From Candidatus Alloenteromonas pullicola (GTDB taxonomy: Bacteria; Bacillota_I; Bacilli_A; RFN20; CAG-826): DNA of 38,315 nucleotides. Under the pieces are notes generated by a model. The model saw only the letters and a program-made list of their open reading frames with translations, ran no database searches and was not told where the DNA came from. This document shows, piece after piece, positions 7,986 to 16,889 of the stretch. The translations under genes and the position numbers were made by a program. The stretch spans positions 1 through 38,315 of the forward strand of contig DVMV01000028.1 of assembly GCA_018714785.1 (NCBI GenBank). The letters are read 5' to 3'. Each line of letters begins with the position of its first letter. The first letter of the stretch is position 1.

Positions 7986-9260
7986 TTAGGCGTTGTGGGC
8001 GAGCAGGAAGTCGTGGATCTTGGCGTTCACGAGGTTCGAGCGGAAGCCGTTGAGGTTGTCCCCATAGGCCTTGCGGAGGTCCTCGACCTTCATCCCGTAC
8101 TTCTCGGCGGTCTTGGCGAGCTCATGGTCGAGCTCGGCGTCGTCGACGAGCAGCTTCTCCTTGGCGGCGATGGTCTGCAGGACGAGGTAGCCCTTGACGT
8201 TGGCCTCGGACTCGTCGTGGATCTTCTTCTTGAGGTGCTCGAGCTTCTGCCCGGTGATCTCGAGGTACTGCTCGAAGGTCAGCCCGTTGCTCTCGACCTG
8301 CTTCTTGAGCTGGTCCTCGCTGGCGGCGGCTTCGTTATCGATGATGGTGGAGTTGCACTCGACCTTGGCGGCATCGACGATTAGCTTCACGAGCTCGTTG
8401 TAGTAGCGGGTCTCCTCCTGGCGGGTCTTGCGCTCGAGGAGGTCCTTCTTCTCGAATTCCTTGAGCTCATCGACGGTCTTGACGTCCTTGACGCCGAGAT
8501 CGGCGACCGCTTCGTCGGAGAGGGTCGGGATCTTCTTCTCCTTGACCTCGTGGACGGTGACCTTGAAGGTGGCCTTCTTGCCCGCGAGCTCCTTGACGTA
8601 CTGCTCGGGGAAGGTGACCTCGATGTCCTTGCTCTGCCCGGCCTTGATGCCGACTAGGCCTTCCTCGAAGCCCGGGACGAACGAATGGGAGCCGAGGACG
8701 AGCGAGTAGTTGTCGGCTTTGCCGCCGTCGAAGGCCTTGCCGTCGATGAATCCCTCGAAGTCGATGACGACGGTGTCGCCGTTTTTGGCTTCGGCGTCGG
8801 TGACGACGAGCTCGGCGTTGCGCTCGAGCCTAGCGGAGATGGCGTCGGCCACTTCCTTCTCGTCGACCGAGGGGACGTTCTTCTCGACGTGGAGCCCGGT
8901 GTACTCCCCGAGGGTGACCTTCGGGGCGAGGGTGACGGTGAACTTGACCTCGAGGTCGGTGTCGCTTAGCTTGGTGACCTCGACGTTGGGGCGGAAGAAA
9001 GGCTCGATCTTGCCTTCCTTTATGGCATCGGCGAAGACGGTCGGCAGGATCTCGTTGATGGCCTCGTCGATGACCTTCTGCCCGTTGACGTGGCTCTTGG
9101 CCATGGCTTCGGGGGCGTGGCCCTTGCGGAAGCCGGGGATGGTGACCTGCTCGCAGGCCTTCTTGAGCGCCTTCGCCTGGGCATCCTTCCAGATGTCGGC
9201 GGGGACGGTGGAGAGTATTTCGACTTTGCAGTCTTCTAGGTTGGTGAATTTGTGTTCCAT
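7986..9260 (-). CDS. tig: Trigger factor
   Basis: N-terminal ribosome-binding GFRKGHAP, FKBP-like and C-terminal domains; full length 424 aa. Confidence 0.96.
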   Translation of the reverse strand: MEHKFTNLEDCKVEILSTVPADIWKDAQAKALKKACEQVTIPGFRKGHAPEAMAKSHVNGQKVIDEAINEILPTVFADAIKEGKIEPFFRPNVEVTKLSDTDLEVKFTVTLAPKVTLGEYTGLHVEKNVPSVDEKEVADAISARLERNAELVVTDAEAKNGDTVVIDFEGFIDGKAFDGGKADNYSLVLGSHSFVPGFEEGLVGIKAGQSKDIEVTFPEQYVKELAGKKATFKVTVHEVKEKKIPTLSDEAVADLGVKDVKTVDELKEFEKKDLLERKTRQEETRYYNELVKLIVDAAKVECNSTIIDNEAAASEDQLKKQVESNGLTFEQYLEITGQKLEHLKKKIHDESEANVKGYLVLQTIAAKEKLLVDDAELDHELAKTAEKYGMKVEDLRKAYGDNLNGFRSNLVNAKIHDFLLAHNA

Positions 9261-9343
9261 ATCCTTTTCCTGATAAACGCAAAAGATACTATACCCGAAA
9301 CGGGCGCTAAGCCAAGCCTTTTTGCACTAAATACGCGTGCGCA

Positions 9344-10147
9344 CTAGGCCGGACGGTGGCTGTCGATGGCCCGCTGCAGGGTATCGGCCTCCTCCGAGGA
9401 CTCATCGGAGAGCTTGAGGTAGCGCCTGGCGAGGATGAGGCAGGCGAGCGCCAAATTGAAGCTTGGCAGCGGGAAGGGGTAATAGGCGGCGAAGGCGGAG
9501 ACGAGCAGCTCCGTGGCGGTCTCCCTGACCGCGGTGTCCTTCTCCTGGTCGATCGCCTTCTTGGCCGCTTCCATCCGCTTGACGTCCTTGGCGCTAGGCA
9601 ATTCATCGGGCGCCCCGACGAACTCCGCATCGCCGATTCTGAAATGGATTACGTGCGGGTCGTGGGCGAGGGAGAGCAGCTGCAGGCAAAGCTGCCTGGA
9701 GGGGTAATCCGCCCCGTGCAGGCAATATTCCCGAAGGCCGTCCACCCCCGCGGGGAGGGCGGCTTTGTGGCGGTAGAAGTAGTCGATGGCCTTCCTGGCC
9801 CGCTTCTCGTCCTTGGCCTTCAGTATCTCTATGGCATCCTCTAGCCCCATCGCCTCCGCCTTGCCCTTGGATCTATCGATCTGCAGGGGGAAGTCGCGGA
9901 GCATCTCCTCGGTCTGCTGGTCGACGTAAGGCAACTCGCGCAGCCCCTCGATGGCCCGCTCGCCCTCATCCTGCCGCCCTAGGTAGATCGAAAGCTCCTT
10001 CAATAGCAATAAGGTCCGCTTGGGGTATGACCCAAAAAGATCCTTATGGCAGTTAAGCAGTTTGGCGAAGGCGGAGTCGGCCTTCCCCGAGGACATGTCG
10101 CCCAGTATTTCCTTGAGCGATTCGGCGTTGTCTTTTCCCATCGGCAT
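9344..10147 (-). CDS. Alpha-helical TPR-like conserved hypothetical protein (possibly DUF3196-like)
   Basis: 267-aa ORF with typical codon usage and helical repeats; family assignment tentative. Confidence 0.7.
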   Translation of the reverse strand: MPMGKDNAESLKEILGDMSSGKADSAFAKLLNCHKDLFGSYPKRTLLLLKELSIYLGRQDEGERAIEGLRELPYVDQQTEEMLRDFPLQIDRSKGKAEAMGLEDAIEILKAKDEKRARKAIDYFYRHKAALPAGVDGLREYCLHGADYPSRQLCLQLLSLAHDPHVIHFRIGDAEFVGAPDELPSAKDVKRMEAAKKAIDQEKDTAVRETATELLVSAFAAYYPFPLPSFNLALACLILARRYLKLSDESSEEADTLQRAIDSHRPA

Positions 10148-10245
10148 AATTCAACTTCAAAGGCGAACCACAATCAACCCCCACCGACCTAGTATTCACT
10201 ACTAACTTTCCATCTTCGCCGGTTTGGCGCATACTTAGCCCCGTT

Positions 10246-11100
10246 ATGGCTTTGACGTCCTGCTTGCTACTACTGTCCGCCCTGCTGAGCCTGCTGACCT
10301 ACTTCGAGCTCTCGCTGCAGCAGGACTGGCGGATGTTCTTCGTCCCGATATTGCTCCTGCCCGCCTTCTTCCTCGCCCTGTTGGCGGCCCTCCTATTGGG
10401 GCTATTCCTCGCCTCGCTGCGCTTCGAAGTATCGAAGCGGCATAAGCCGTCGCCTTTTCTCATCGGACTGGTCGAGGAGCTGGCCTTCCTGGCTTGCCTA
10501 TTGACCAGGGTCCACGTCCGGGTGTCGGGGATCGGGAGGATAAAGGACCTCAACGCCATGGTGGCCATCAACCACCTCTCGAACTTCGATTTCATCGCCC
10601 TGCTGTCCGCCTTCCGCGGCAAGCGGGTGGTCGCGGTGGCCAAGCAGGAGATCGCCTCCTGGCCGCTAATCGGCAGGGTGCTTTCCCAGGCGGGCTTCAT
10701 CTACCTCCGACGCGACGACCTCAAGGAAGGGGTGGAGGCCATCGAGCACGGGGCAAGGCTTATTGAGGATGGGCTATGCTCGGTCGCCGTGAGCCCCGAG
10801 GGGACGAGGAACAAGGGCTTCCCCAACCCGAGGATGCTCCCCTTCCACCCGGGGACCTTCGCCCTGGCCAAGAAGTCATCTTGCCCCATCGCCTTGGTAT
10901 GCATTCAGAACACCAACGCGGTTAAGGACCGCTTCCCGCTTCGCGCCACCAATGTCTACATCGACGTGATCGACGTCATAGGCAAGGAGCAGGTCGAGTC
11001 GATGATCCTGCGCGATATATCCGACCTCGCCCATTCGAAGATGGATTCCTTCCTCAAGGAAAAGCAAGCCCGCGCCTATGGGGCGTTCGCCTTGGAATAA
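10246..11100 (+). CDS. plsC: 1-acyl-sn-glycerol-3-phosphate acyltransferase-like protein
   Basis: NHLSNFDF (H-x4-D) and PEGTRNKGF motifs, N-terminal TM segments. Confidence 0.92.
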   Translation: MALTSCLLLLSALLSLLTYFELSLQQDWRMFFVPILLLPAFFLALLAALLLGLFLASLRFEVSKRHKPSPFLIGLVEELAFLACLLTRVHVRVSGIGRIKDLNAMVAINHLSNFDFIALLSAFRGKRVVAVAKQEIASWPLIGRVLSQAGFIYLRRDDLKEGVEAIEHGARLIEDGLCSVAVSPEGTRNKGFPNPRMLPFHPGTFALAKKSSCPIALVCIQNTNAVKDRFPLRATNVYIDVIDVIGKEQVESMILRDISDLAHSKMDSFLKEKQARAYGAFALE

Positions 11101-11157
11101 TCGGCGCAGTCGCTTGCTTATAGTCCCAAGGCCAAACCGCGATTAGGGAAAATATCC

Positions 11158-11187
11158 TTGACAGGTTAACGGTGATAAAAATATTAT
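11158..11187 (+). promoter_or_regulatory. Consensus sigma-A promoter upstream of orphan RNA
   Basis: TTGACA (11158-11163), 18-bp spacer, TATTAT (11182-11187). Confidence 0.8.
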
Positions 11188-11194
11188 TTTCATT

Positions 11195-11322
11195 CAGTAG
11201 GGGAAGCCCGGTAACTCGCGCGTGGGATTCGCGCCTGGAGAAAGGCCTTAGTAATCCCCAGGACCGTGTCGTACTCCTAGGCACCCGGCACGCTCCCCCA
11301 GCTTCGCGGGCTGGGCTTTTTT
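11195..11322 (+). ncRNA. Putative free-standing structured non-coding RNA (~125 nt)
   Basis: Consensus promoter; closing helix GGGG-A-AGC-CCGG/CCGG-CAC-GCT-CCCC; hairpin GCGCG-UGGGAUU-CGCGC whose loop is complementary to AAUCCC (11253-11258); hairpin GUGUC/GGCAC; intrinsic terminator. No ORF. Confidence 0.65.
11297..11322 (+). terminator. Intrinsic terminator of orphan RNA
   Basis: CCCAGC-TTCGCGG-GCTGGG-C-TTTTTT. Confidence 0.88.
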
Positions 11323-11402
11323 ATTCATTTTGCCGATTAAGGTGAAATCAAGCAGCGTGGGTTAGGGACCGCCAAGGAGTTCTGCCATCGCCAGGATAGT
11401 GG

Positions 11403-11690
11403 ATGTTATTTCCCAGTCGCAGGGCGCCAAGGACGGCCATAAGGAAGGTGATGGAACAACGCAGAGGCATATTCGGGGTCAGTTTCATAAGATTCCATGG
11501 CTTGCCCCACAGCTGCGCCTCCCACTTAATCCACGACGGAATGGTCCCCATTCTGGTCGCAAAGCGCCTGCGGCATGCACCAGTTAAGGAAACGCTGGAT
11601 ATCGCGAACGCGGCGCCCAAAATGATCGAATCGTTTTTTCTGGCAAGAAGCAGTCAACTGAAGATAAATGTCTTGCAATATGTCTTGCAC
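11403..11690 (+). pseudogene. Decayed tyrosine recombinase/integrase C-terminal fragment
   Basis: IRFHGLPHSCASHLIHDGMVPILVAKRLRHAPVKETLDIANAAPK matches the integrase core pattern HDLRHSxASxLI...VxxRLGHxxxxxTLDTYxHxxP, but HxxR is HGLPH and the Tyr region is lost; stop codon just upstream in frame. Confidence 0.75.
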
Positions 11691-11693
11691 TCA

Positions 11694-11725
11694 TCAAAAA
11701 ATCCCGAGCGAATCGGGACTTTTTG
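11694..11725 (-). terminator. Intrinsic terminator downstream of tRNA-Arg
   Basis: Minus strand GTCCCGA-TTCGC-TCGGGA-TTTTTTG; A-rich 5' flank, so possibly bidirectional. Confidence 0.85.
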
Positions 11726-11730
11726 CTATA

Positions 11731-11807
11731 TGGCGCGCCCGAGCCGACTCGAACGGCTGGCCCACAGCTTAGAAGGCTGTTGCTCTATCCAGCTGAGCTA
11801 CGGGCGC
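11731..11807 (-). tRNA. tRNA-Arg (anticodon TCT), CCA encoded
   Basis: GCGCCCG-TA-GCTC...GAGC-A-ACAGC-CTTCTAA-GCTGT-...-AGCCG-TTCGAGT-CGGCT-CGGGCGC-G-CCA full cloverleaf. Confidence 0.97.
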
Positions 11808-11857
11808 AACGCGGTAATCTTAAACTTTATCCAACCCCTGGTAAAGGGAAACGGGCC

Positions 11858-13618
11858 TCAGCCATGAAGTTTCTCGTATAGCCGCTTCGCGACGTCGGAG
11901 GGCAGTATCTGGCTGAGCTCGAGCATCGAGGCCGATAATAGCGCCTCCTTGCTCTGGTATACCCGGTTTAGCTGCTCGATCCGCTTGGCGCCGAGGCCGC
12001 TGATGCCGTCGAATATGGAGGAAAACATCGCCTTGCTCCGCTTCTGCTTGTGGAAGGAGATGGCGAAGCGGTGGACCTCGTCCTGCATCCTCATCAGCAG
12101 GAAGAAAAGCGGGCTGCCCTGGTCGAGGGGGAAGACGTTGTTGTCCTCGTCGACCAAGGCGTCGGTCTGGTGGCGGTCGTTCTTGCGGAGGCCGAACACC
12201 GGGATATCCACCTCAGCCTGCTGCAGCCCCTGTTTGGCCGCCCTGACCTGGGTTATCCCGCCATCGGTTAGGATGAGGTCGGGGTAAGAGGCCCCCTCCT
12301 CCTTGAGTCGCGAATACCGCCTATAGGCGACCTCGACCATCGAGTGGTAGTCGTCGCCGGCCACCTCATCGGATAGGCGGAACTTGCGGTACATCTTCTT
12401 CTCCCGCTCGCCGTTGATGTAGCAGACCATCGCCCCCACCGCCTCCGAGCCCTGGAGGTGGGAGTTGTCGAAGAGTTCGATCCGGTATGGGGTCTTGATG
12501 CCAAGCAGTCTTCCAAGCTGCTCCAGTAACGCCACGTTGTCGTCTTCCAGCCTCGAGGATAGGAAGAACTCGTCGAGGGCGCTTTTGGCGTTGAGCTCGG
12601 CGATCCCCAATACCTCGCGGAGCCTACCCTCCTTGGGGACGACGACCTTGAGGTCGGGGGCGAAGGTCGATTCGAGGCCGTCCTTCATCGTCTCGAGCCC
12701 GATAACCAAGGTGGACGGCAGCTCATGGGAGGCGTAGTACTGTTCGATGAGGTCCTCAAGCTGCTCCTCCGGGGAGAGGAAGGCGGTCACGACGTGGGTC
12801 TTCTTGCCAAGCAGGCAGCCATGGCGGTAGGAGAGGATGGCGAGGCTCAGGTGCCCCTCCCGCTCGGAATAGGCCACGAAGTCGGCGCTCGGCAGGTCCT
12901 TGAACTCGACCCGCTGGGAGGAGAGGACGTGGTCGATGGCGTCGAGCATGTCCTTGCACGACTTGGCGTTCTCGTACTCCAGGTTCTCGCTGTATTTCTC
13001 CATCCTCTCCCTTAGCTCCGCCTTCTCCTTGCCGGCATCCCCGGAAAGGAAGCGCCTGATGGAGGAGGACAGTTCCTTGGCCTTTTCCTCGCTTATCTTG
13101 TTTATGCAGGGGGCGAGGCACTGGCCGAGGGAATAGTAAAGGCACGGCTTGTCGGGGATGTGGCGGCATTTCCTGGTCGGGAAGATCTTGTTGAGCAATC
13201 CGATGACCTGGGTTGCGCTATAGGAGGATGGGTAGGGGCCGTAGTACTCGTAGTGGCGGTCCTTCTTGTTGCGGGCGATCCTCAGGTGCGGGTCGTTGCC
13301 CTTGTGGAGGGCGATGTAGGGGTAATGCGAGTCGTCCATCAGCATGATGTTGTAGCGCGGGTGGTGGCTCTGGATGAGGTTCATCTCGAGGATGAAGGCC
13401 TCCTTGTCCGAATTGACCCGGATGGTCTCGAAATGGTGGACGTGGCTCACCATGGCCGCGACCTTGCCCACCTGGGGGCGCAGAAAATACTGGCTGACCC
13501 GCTTCTTCAGCGACTTGGCCTTGCCGATGTAGATGATCTTATCCTCCGCGTCGTGCATCAGATACACCCCGGGGGAATCGGGCAATAGCGATATCAATCG
13601 GGATAGCAATTCGGTCAT
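11858..13618 (-). CDS. uvrC: Excinuclease ABC subunit C
   Basis: GIY-YIG domain (PGVYLMHDAEDKIIYIGKAKSLKKRVSQYF), UvrC RNase H-like and HhH regions. Confidence 0.97.
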   Translation of the reverse strand: MTELLSRLISLLPDSPGVYLMHDAEDKIIYIGKAKSLKKRVSQYFLRPQVGKVAAMVSHVHHFETIRVNSDKEAFILEMNLIQSHHPRYNIMLMDDSHYPYIALHKGNDPHLRIARNKKDRHYEYYGPYPSSYSATQVIGLLNKIFPTRKCRHIPDKPCLYYSLGQCLAPCINKISEEKAKELSSSIRRFLSGDAGKEKAELRERMEKYSENLEYENAKSCKDMLDAIDHVLSSQRVEFKDLPSADFVAYSEREGHLSLAILSYRHGCLLGKKTHVVTAFLSPEEQLEDLIEQYYASHELPSTLVIGLETMKDGLESTFAPDLKVVVPKEGRLREVLGIAELNAKSALDEFFLSSRLEDDNVALLEQLGRLLGIKTPYRIELFDNSHLQGSEAVGAMVCYINGEREKKMYRKFRLSDEVAGDDYHSMVEVAYRRYSRLKEEGASYPDLILTDGGITQVRAAKQGLQQAEVDIPVFGLRKNDRHQTDALVDEDNNVFPLDQGSPLFFLLMRMQDEVHRFAISFHKQKRSKAMFSSIFDGISGLGAKRIEQLNRVYQSKEALLSASMLELSQILPSDVAKRLYEKLHG

Positions 13619-15927
13619 CTTAGGTGCACCACCGTCGCCCCGGCCCCGCCCTCGGCCTCGCCGGCCGGCTCGATCGACTCGACGAATTTGGCGTTCTTGC
13701 AGTATTCGGCGGTCATCCGCTTCAGCGCCCCCGAGCCGAGCCCGTGGATTATGCGGACGCGCTTGTAGTTCTTAACCCGGCAGGCGTCGAGGTAATGCGC
13801 TAGCTCCTCTTTGGCCTCGTCGTAATGGAGACCGATCAGGTTGCATTCGAGGCTCAGCCCCGACTTCCCGACCACGTCGACCACCGCGCCCTTGAGGCTC
13901 TCCTGCTCCGACTTGGCGGGCTGGCTCTTGAGGCAGCTGGAAAGCTCGACGGTGAAGCTCATCCCCTTGGCGGAGCTCACCTCGGCCTTCTTGCCGCGTA
14001 TCTTGGTGATGGTCCCGGACAATGCGTAATCCGGCACCTCGACGTAGTCGCCTTCCTTGAACTGCCTTGGGTCGGATATGGCCTTCGGCTTCTCGACGGG
14101 GGATTGCATCCGCTGCAGCTCTTCCTTGGCCTTGATGGCCTCGTGGAGCTTGACCCCGGGGGTGGACAGGCTCTTGATGGCCTGCTCGGCCCGCCGCTTC
14201 GCCTTGGCGATGACGTCCTCTTCCTTCCTCTTGAGCTCGGACTCGAAGTCGCGAAGCCGCCTGTCGAGCTCGCTTTCCTTCTTCTTCGACTCGGATAGCC
14301 GACGCTCAAGTTCTGCTTTCTCTTCAAATAGCCGCTTCTGCAGCCGGTCGTTCTCCTCGATCGTCTCCGATAGCTTCCTGATCGAGGCGGAGACCGAGGA
14401 GTCCTGCCCTTCCTTGTCGATCCGCTTGGCCTCGTCGACTATCTCGTCGGATAGGCCATACCTGGTCGCGGCGAGCAACCCATATGACTCGCCGGGCACC
14501 CCATCGAGCAATCGGTAGGTCGGCGAGAGGGTCTCGAGGTCGAACTCCATCGAGGCGTTCTTGGCCCCTTTGGCGGAAAGGGCGTAGGCCTTCACCCCCT
14601 CGAAGTGGGAGCTGATCAGGGCATAGCAGCCCCTGGAAAGCAGGTATTTGAGGATCGCGATGGCGAGGGCCTCTCCCTCATGGGGCGAGGTGCCGGTCCC
14701 GACCTCGTCGAGGAGGACCAGGTCGTCCTCCCCCACCCCGTCGATGGCCCTCGCGATGTTCCGTATGTGGCCGGAGAAGGTCGAGAGGTTGTCGTCGATG
14801 CTCTGCGAGTCGCCGATGTCGACGTTGACGTGGGCGAAATAAGGCAGCTCCGCCCCCTGTTCGGTCGGCAGCGGGTAGCCGAGCTTGAACATGAGCGATA
14901 GCAGCCCCACGGTCTTGAGGGCGACGGTCTTGCCGCCGGCGTTGGGGCCGGAGATCACGTAGACCCGGTTCTGCCTAGAGAGGGAGAAGGAGTTCGCCAC
15001 CGCCTTCGCCTTGTCTAATAGCGGATGCCTGGCATCGGGCAGGACTAGGTTCCCTGATTCTGATATCGCGGCCACGTGGCCCTTTATGTCCTCTCGGAAC
15101 AGTTCCTTGCCCAATAGGAAGTCGAAGTAGCCGAGCTTCCCGTTGGCGTCCTCGATGGCCGCCGAAAAAGAGGAAACCTCGGAGGACAGGCGCCGGAGCA
15201 CCTTGGCCTCCTCGTCCTTCTCCACCTCCAGCAGGTCGGCGAGCTTCTCGTTTAAGGAGGTGAGCGACGACGGCTCGACGAAGATGGTGCCGCCCGACCC
15301 GGAGCGGCCCAGGATCAGCCCGGGCACCTTGGAGCGGTAGGCGAGCTTGACCGGGAGGCAATAATGCCCCTCCCGCTCGGTGAGGGTGGCGCTGGAGAGG
15401 AACTCGCGGAACTCCCCGATCAGCTTGGGGAGCTTCTCCTCGATCGCCCGCCTGGTGGCCCGGAGCTGGTTGCGCACGTAGCGCAACCCGTCCGAGGCCC
15501 GGTCGAGTATTATCTTCGAGGGGTCGATGCAGCGGCGAATCTCATTGCGCAGCGATGTAAAGGAAAGTATGCCTCTGACGAATTCCAATAGCAGCGGCGG
15601 CTCCCCCGCTTCCTCCATGAAGGCCTTAAGCGAGCTGACGGCCTCCTCCTCGAAGGCGATGTCCAATAGCTCGGAGGGCTCAAGCGCCCCGCCCTTGACG
15701 GCCCGCTCAAGATAGGGTCGGAGGTCGAGGTAGGAGTCGATGGGCGGGATGCCATATCGGCTGACCAAAAAAGACATCTCGTCGAGGCGGGACAATTCGA
15801 CGCGGAGCGAATCCTTAGAAAGCCACCCATCCTCGCTGGCGCGGCGCTTGCCGCGCTCGCTCTTGCAGAATGAGGCGATCCGCCCCCTGACCTCGTCTAG
15901 TTGCAGCTGCTGCTCTTCTTTACCCAT
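13615..15927 (-). CDS. mutS2: Endonuclease MutS2 with C-terminal Smr domain
   Basis: GPNAGGKTVALKTVGL Walker A; Smr region NLIGLHYDEAKEEL...VRIIHGLGSGALK. Confidence 0.97.
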   Translation of the reverse strand: MGKEEQQLQLDEVRGRIASFCKSERGKRRASEDGWLSKDSLRVELSRLDEMSFLVSRYGIPPIDSYLDLRPYLERAVKGGALEPSELLDIAFEEEAVSSLKAFMEEAGEPPLLLEFVRGILSFTSLRNEIRRCIDPSKIILDRASDGLRYVRNQLRATRRAIEEKLPKLIGEFREFLSSATLTEREGHYCLPVKLAYRSKVPGLILGRSGSGGTIFVEPSSLTSLNEKLADLLEVEKDEEAKVLRRLSSEVSSFSAAIEDANGKLGYFDFLLGKELFREDIKGHVAAISESGNLVLPDARHPLLDKAKAVANSFSLSRQNRVYVISGPNAGGKTVALKTVGLLSLMFKLGYPLPTEQGAELPYFAHVNVDIGDSQSIDDNLSTFSGHIRNIARAIDGVGEDDLVLLDEVGTGTSPHEGEALAIAILKYLLSRGCYALISSHFEGVKAYALSAKGAKNASMEFDLETLSPTYRLLDGVPGESYGLLAATRYGLSDEIVDEAKRIDKEGQDSSVSASIRKLSETIEENDRLQKRLFEEKAELERRLSESKKKESELDRRLRDFESELKRKEEDVIAKAKRRAEQAIKSLSTPGVKLHEAIKAKEELQRMQSPVEKPKAISDPRQFKEGDYVEVPDYALSGTITKIRGKKAEVSSAKGMSFTVELSSCLKSQPAKSEQESLKGAVVDVVGKSGLSLECNLIGLHYDEAKEELAHYLDACRVKNYKRVRIIHGLGSGALKRMTAEYCKNAKFVESIEPAGEAEGGAGATVVHLR

Positions 15928-15930
15928 GGT

Positions 15931-15974
15931 GGGCCGATTATAGCACCTATTGCCCGCGTAGAGTATAATCGGCC
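15931..15974. promoter_or_regulatory. Divergent mutS2/rnhC promoters embedded in an inverted repeat
   Basis: GGCCGATTATA...TATAATCGGCC; two outward-facing TATAAT boxes, 10 and 9 nt from the respective ATGs. Confidence 0.75.
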
Positions 15975-15977
15975 TAT

Positions 15978-16889
15978 ATGGCCGAAAACGCGACTTTGCC
16001 GCTTACCGAGGAAAGGAAGCGGCGCATAATACGTGATTTCTCCCCCTTCGTCAGGGATGGTATGCCCCAGTATGCCACCTTCTTCGCCACCAAGGGGAAG
16101 ATAACCGTCACCCTGTACAAGGACAAGGCCCTCTTTCAGGGCGAGGGCGCCCTTGAGGCGGCAAGGAAATACGGCGAGCCCGAGCAGCGTAAGGTCAGCC
16201 TCAAGCCCCGCACCTGCCCCCGGCCCAAGCTCGAGCAGATCGGGTCCGACGAGACCGGGACCGGCAACTACTTCGGGCCGGTCGTCGTCTGCGCCGCACA
16301 CTTGACATTGGAGGACATCGCCTGGGCCAAGCAGATCGGGGCCACCGACTCCAAATTGCTTACCGACGAGCAGATCGCCATAGTGGCGAGGAAGCTCATC
16401 AAGCGCATCGACTACTCCTTGCTTTGCCTAAGCGCGAAACGCTACAACGAGGTCCACGCCAAGGGGTTCAACATGAACGCCGTCAAGGCCAAGATGCACA
16501 ACTCCGCCTTATTGCGGCTAAAGAAGAAGCACCCCCACGCCACCCTTTGCCAGGACCAGTTCGCCGAGCCCGAGGTCTATTTCTCCTACCTCCGCGGCGA
16601 GAAGCAGATCGCCAAGCCCATCGACTTCTCGACCAAGGGCGAGCTCGCCTTCCCCTCGGTCGCCTGCGCCTCGATCATCGCTCGGCATTGCCTTGTGAAG
16701 AAGATGGAGGAGCTAGGCAAAGAATACGGCTGTGAGTTCCCCTTTGGGGCGGGGGACGAGGTCGAGCGGTTCGCCAAGCAGCTGGTTAAGGAAAAAGGCG
16801 AGGATATCCTCGCCAAGGTCGCGAAGGTGTCCTTCAAGAACACCGCGCGGATATTATCTAAGACGGTCCAGGACTTCCTGGAAGTCTAG
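15978..16889 (+). CDS. rnhC: Ribonuclease HIII
   Basis: IGSDETGTGNYFGPVVVCAA motif, N-terminal TBP-like substrate-binding region. Confidence 0.95.
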   Translation: MAENATLPLTEERKRRIIRDFSPFVRDGMPQYATFFATKGKITVTLYKDKALFQGEGALEAARKYGEPEQRKVSLKPRTCPRPKLEQIGSDETGTGNYFGPVVVCAAHLTLEDIAWAKQIGATDSKLLTDEQIAIVARKLIKRIDYSLLCLSAKRYNEVHAKGFNMNAVKAKMHNSALLRLKKKHPHATLCQDQFAEPEVYFSYLRGEKQIAKPIDFSTKGELAFPSVACASIIARHCLVKKMEELGKEYGCEFPFGAGDEVERFAKQLVKEKGEDILAKVAKVSFKNTARILSKTVQDFLEV

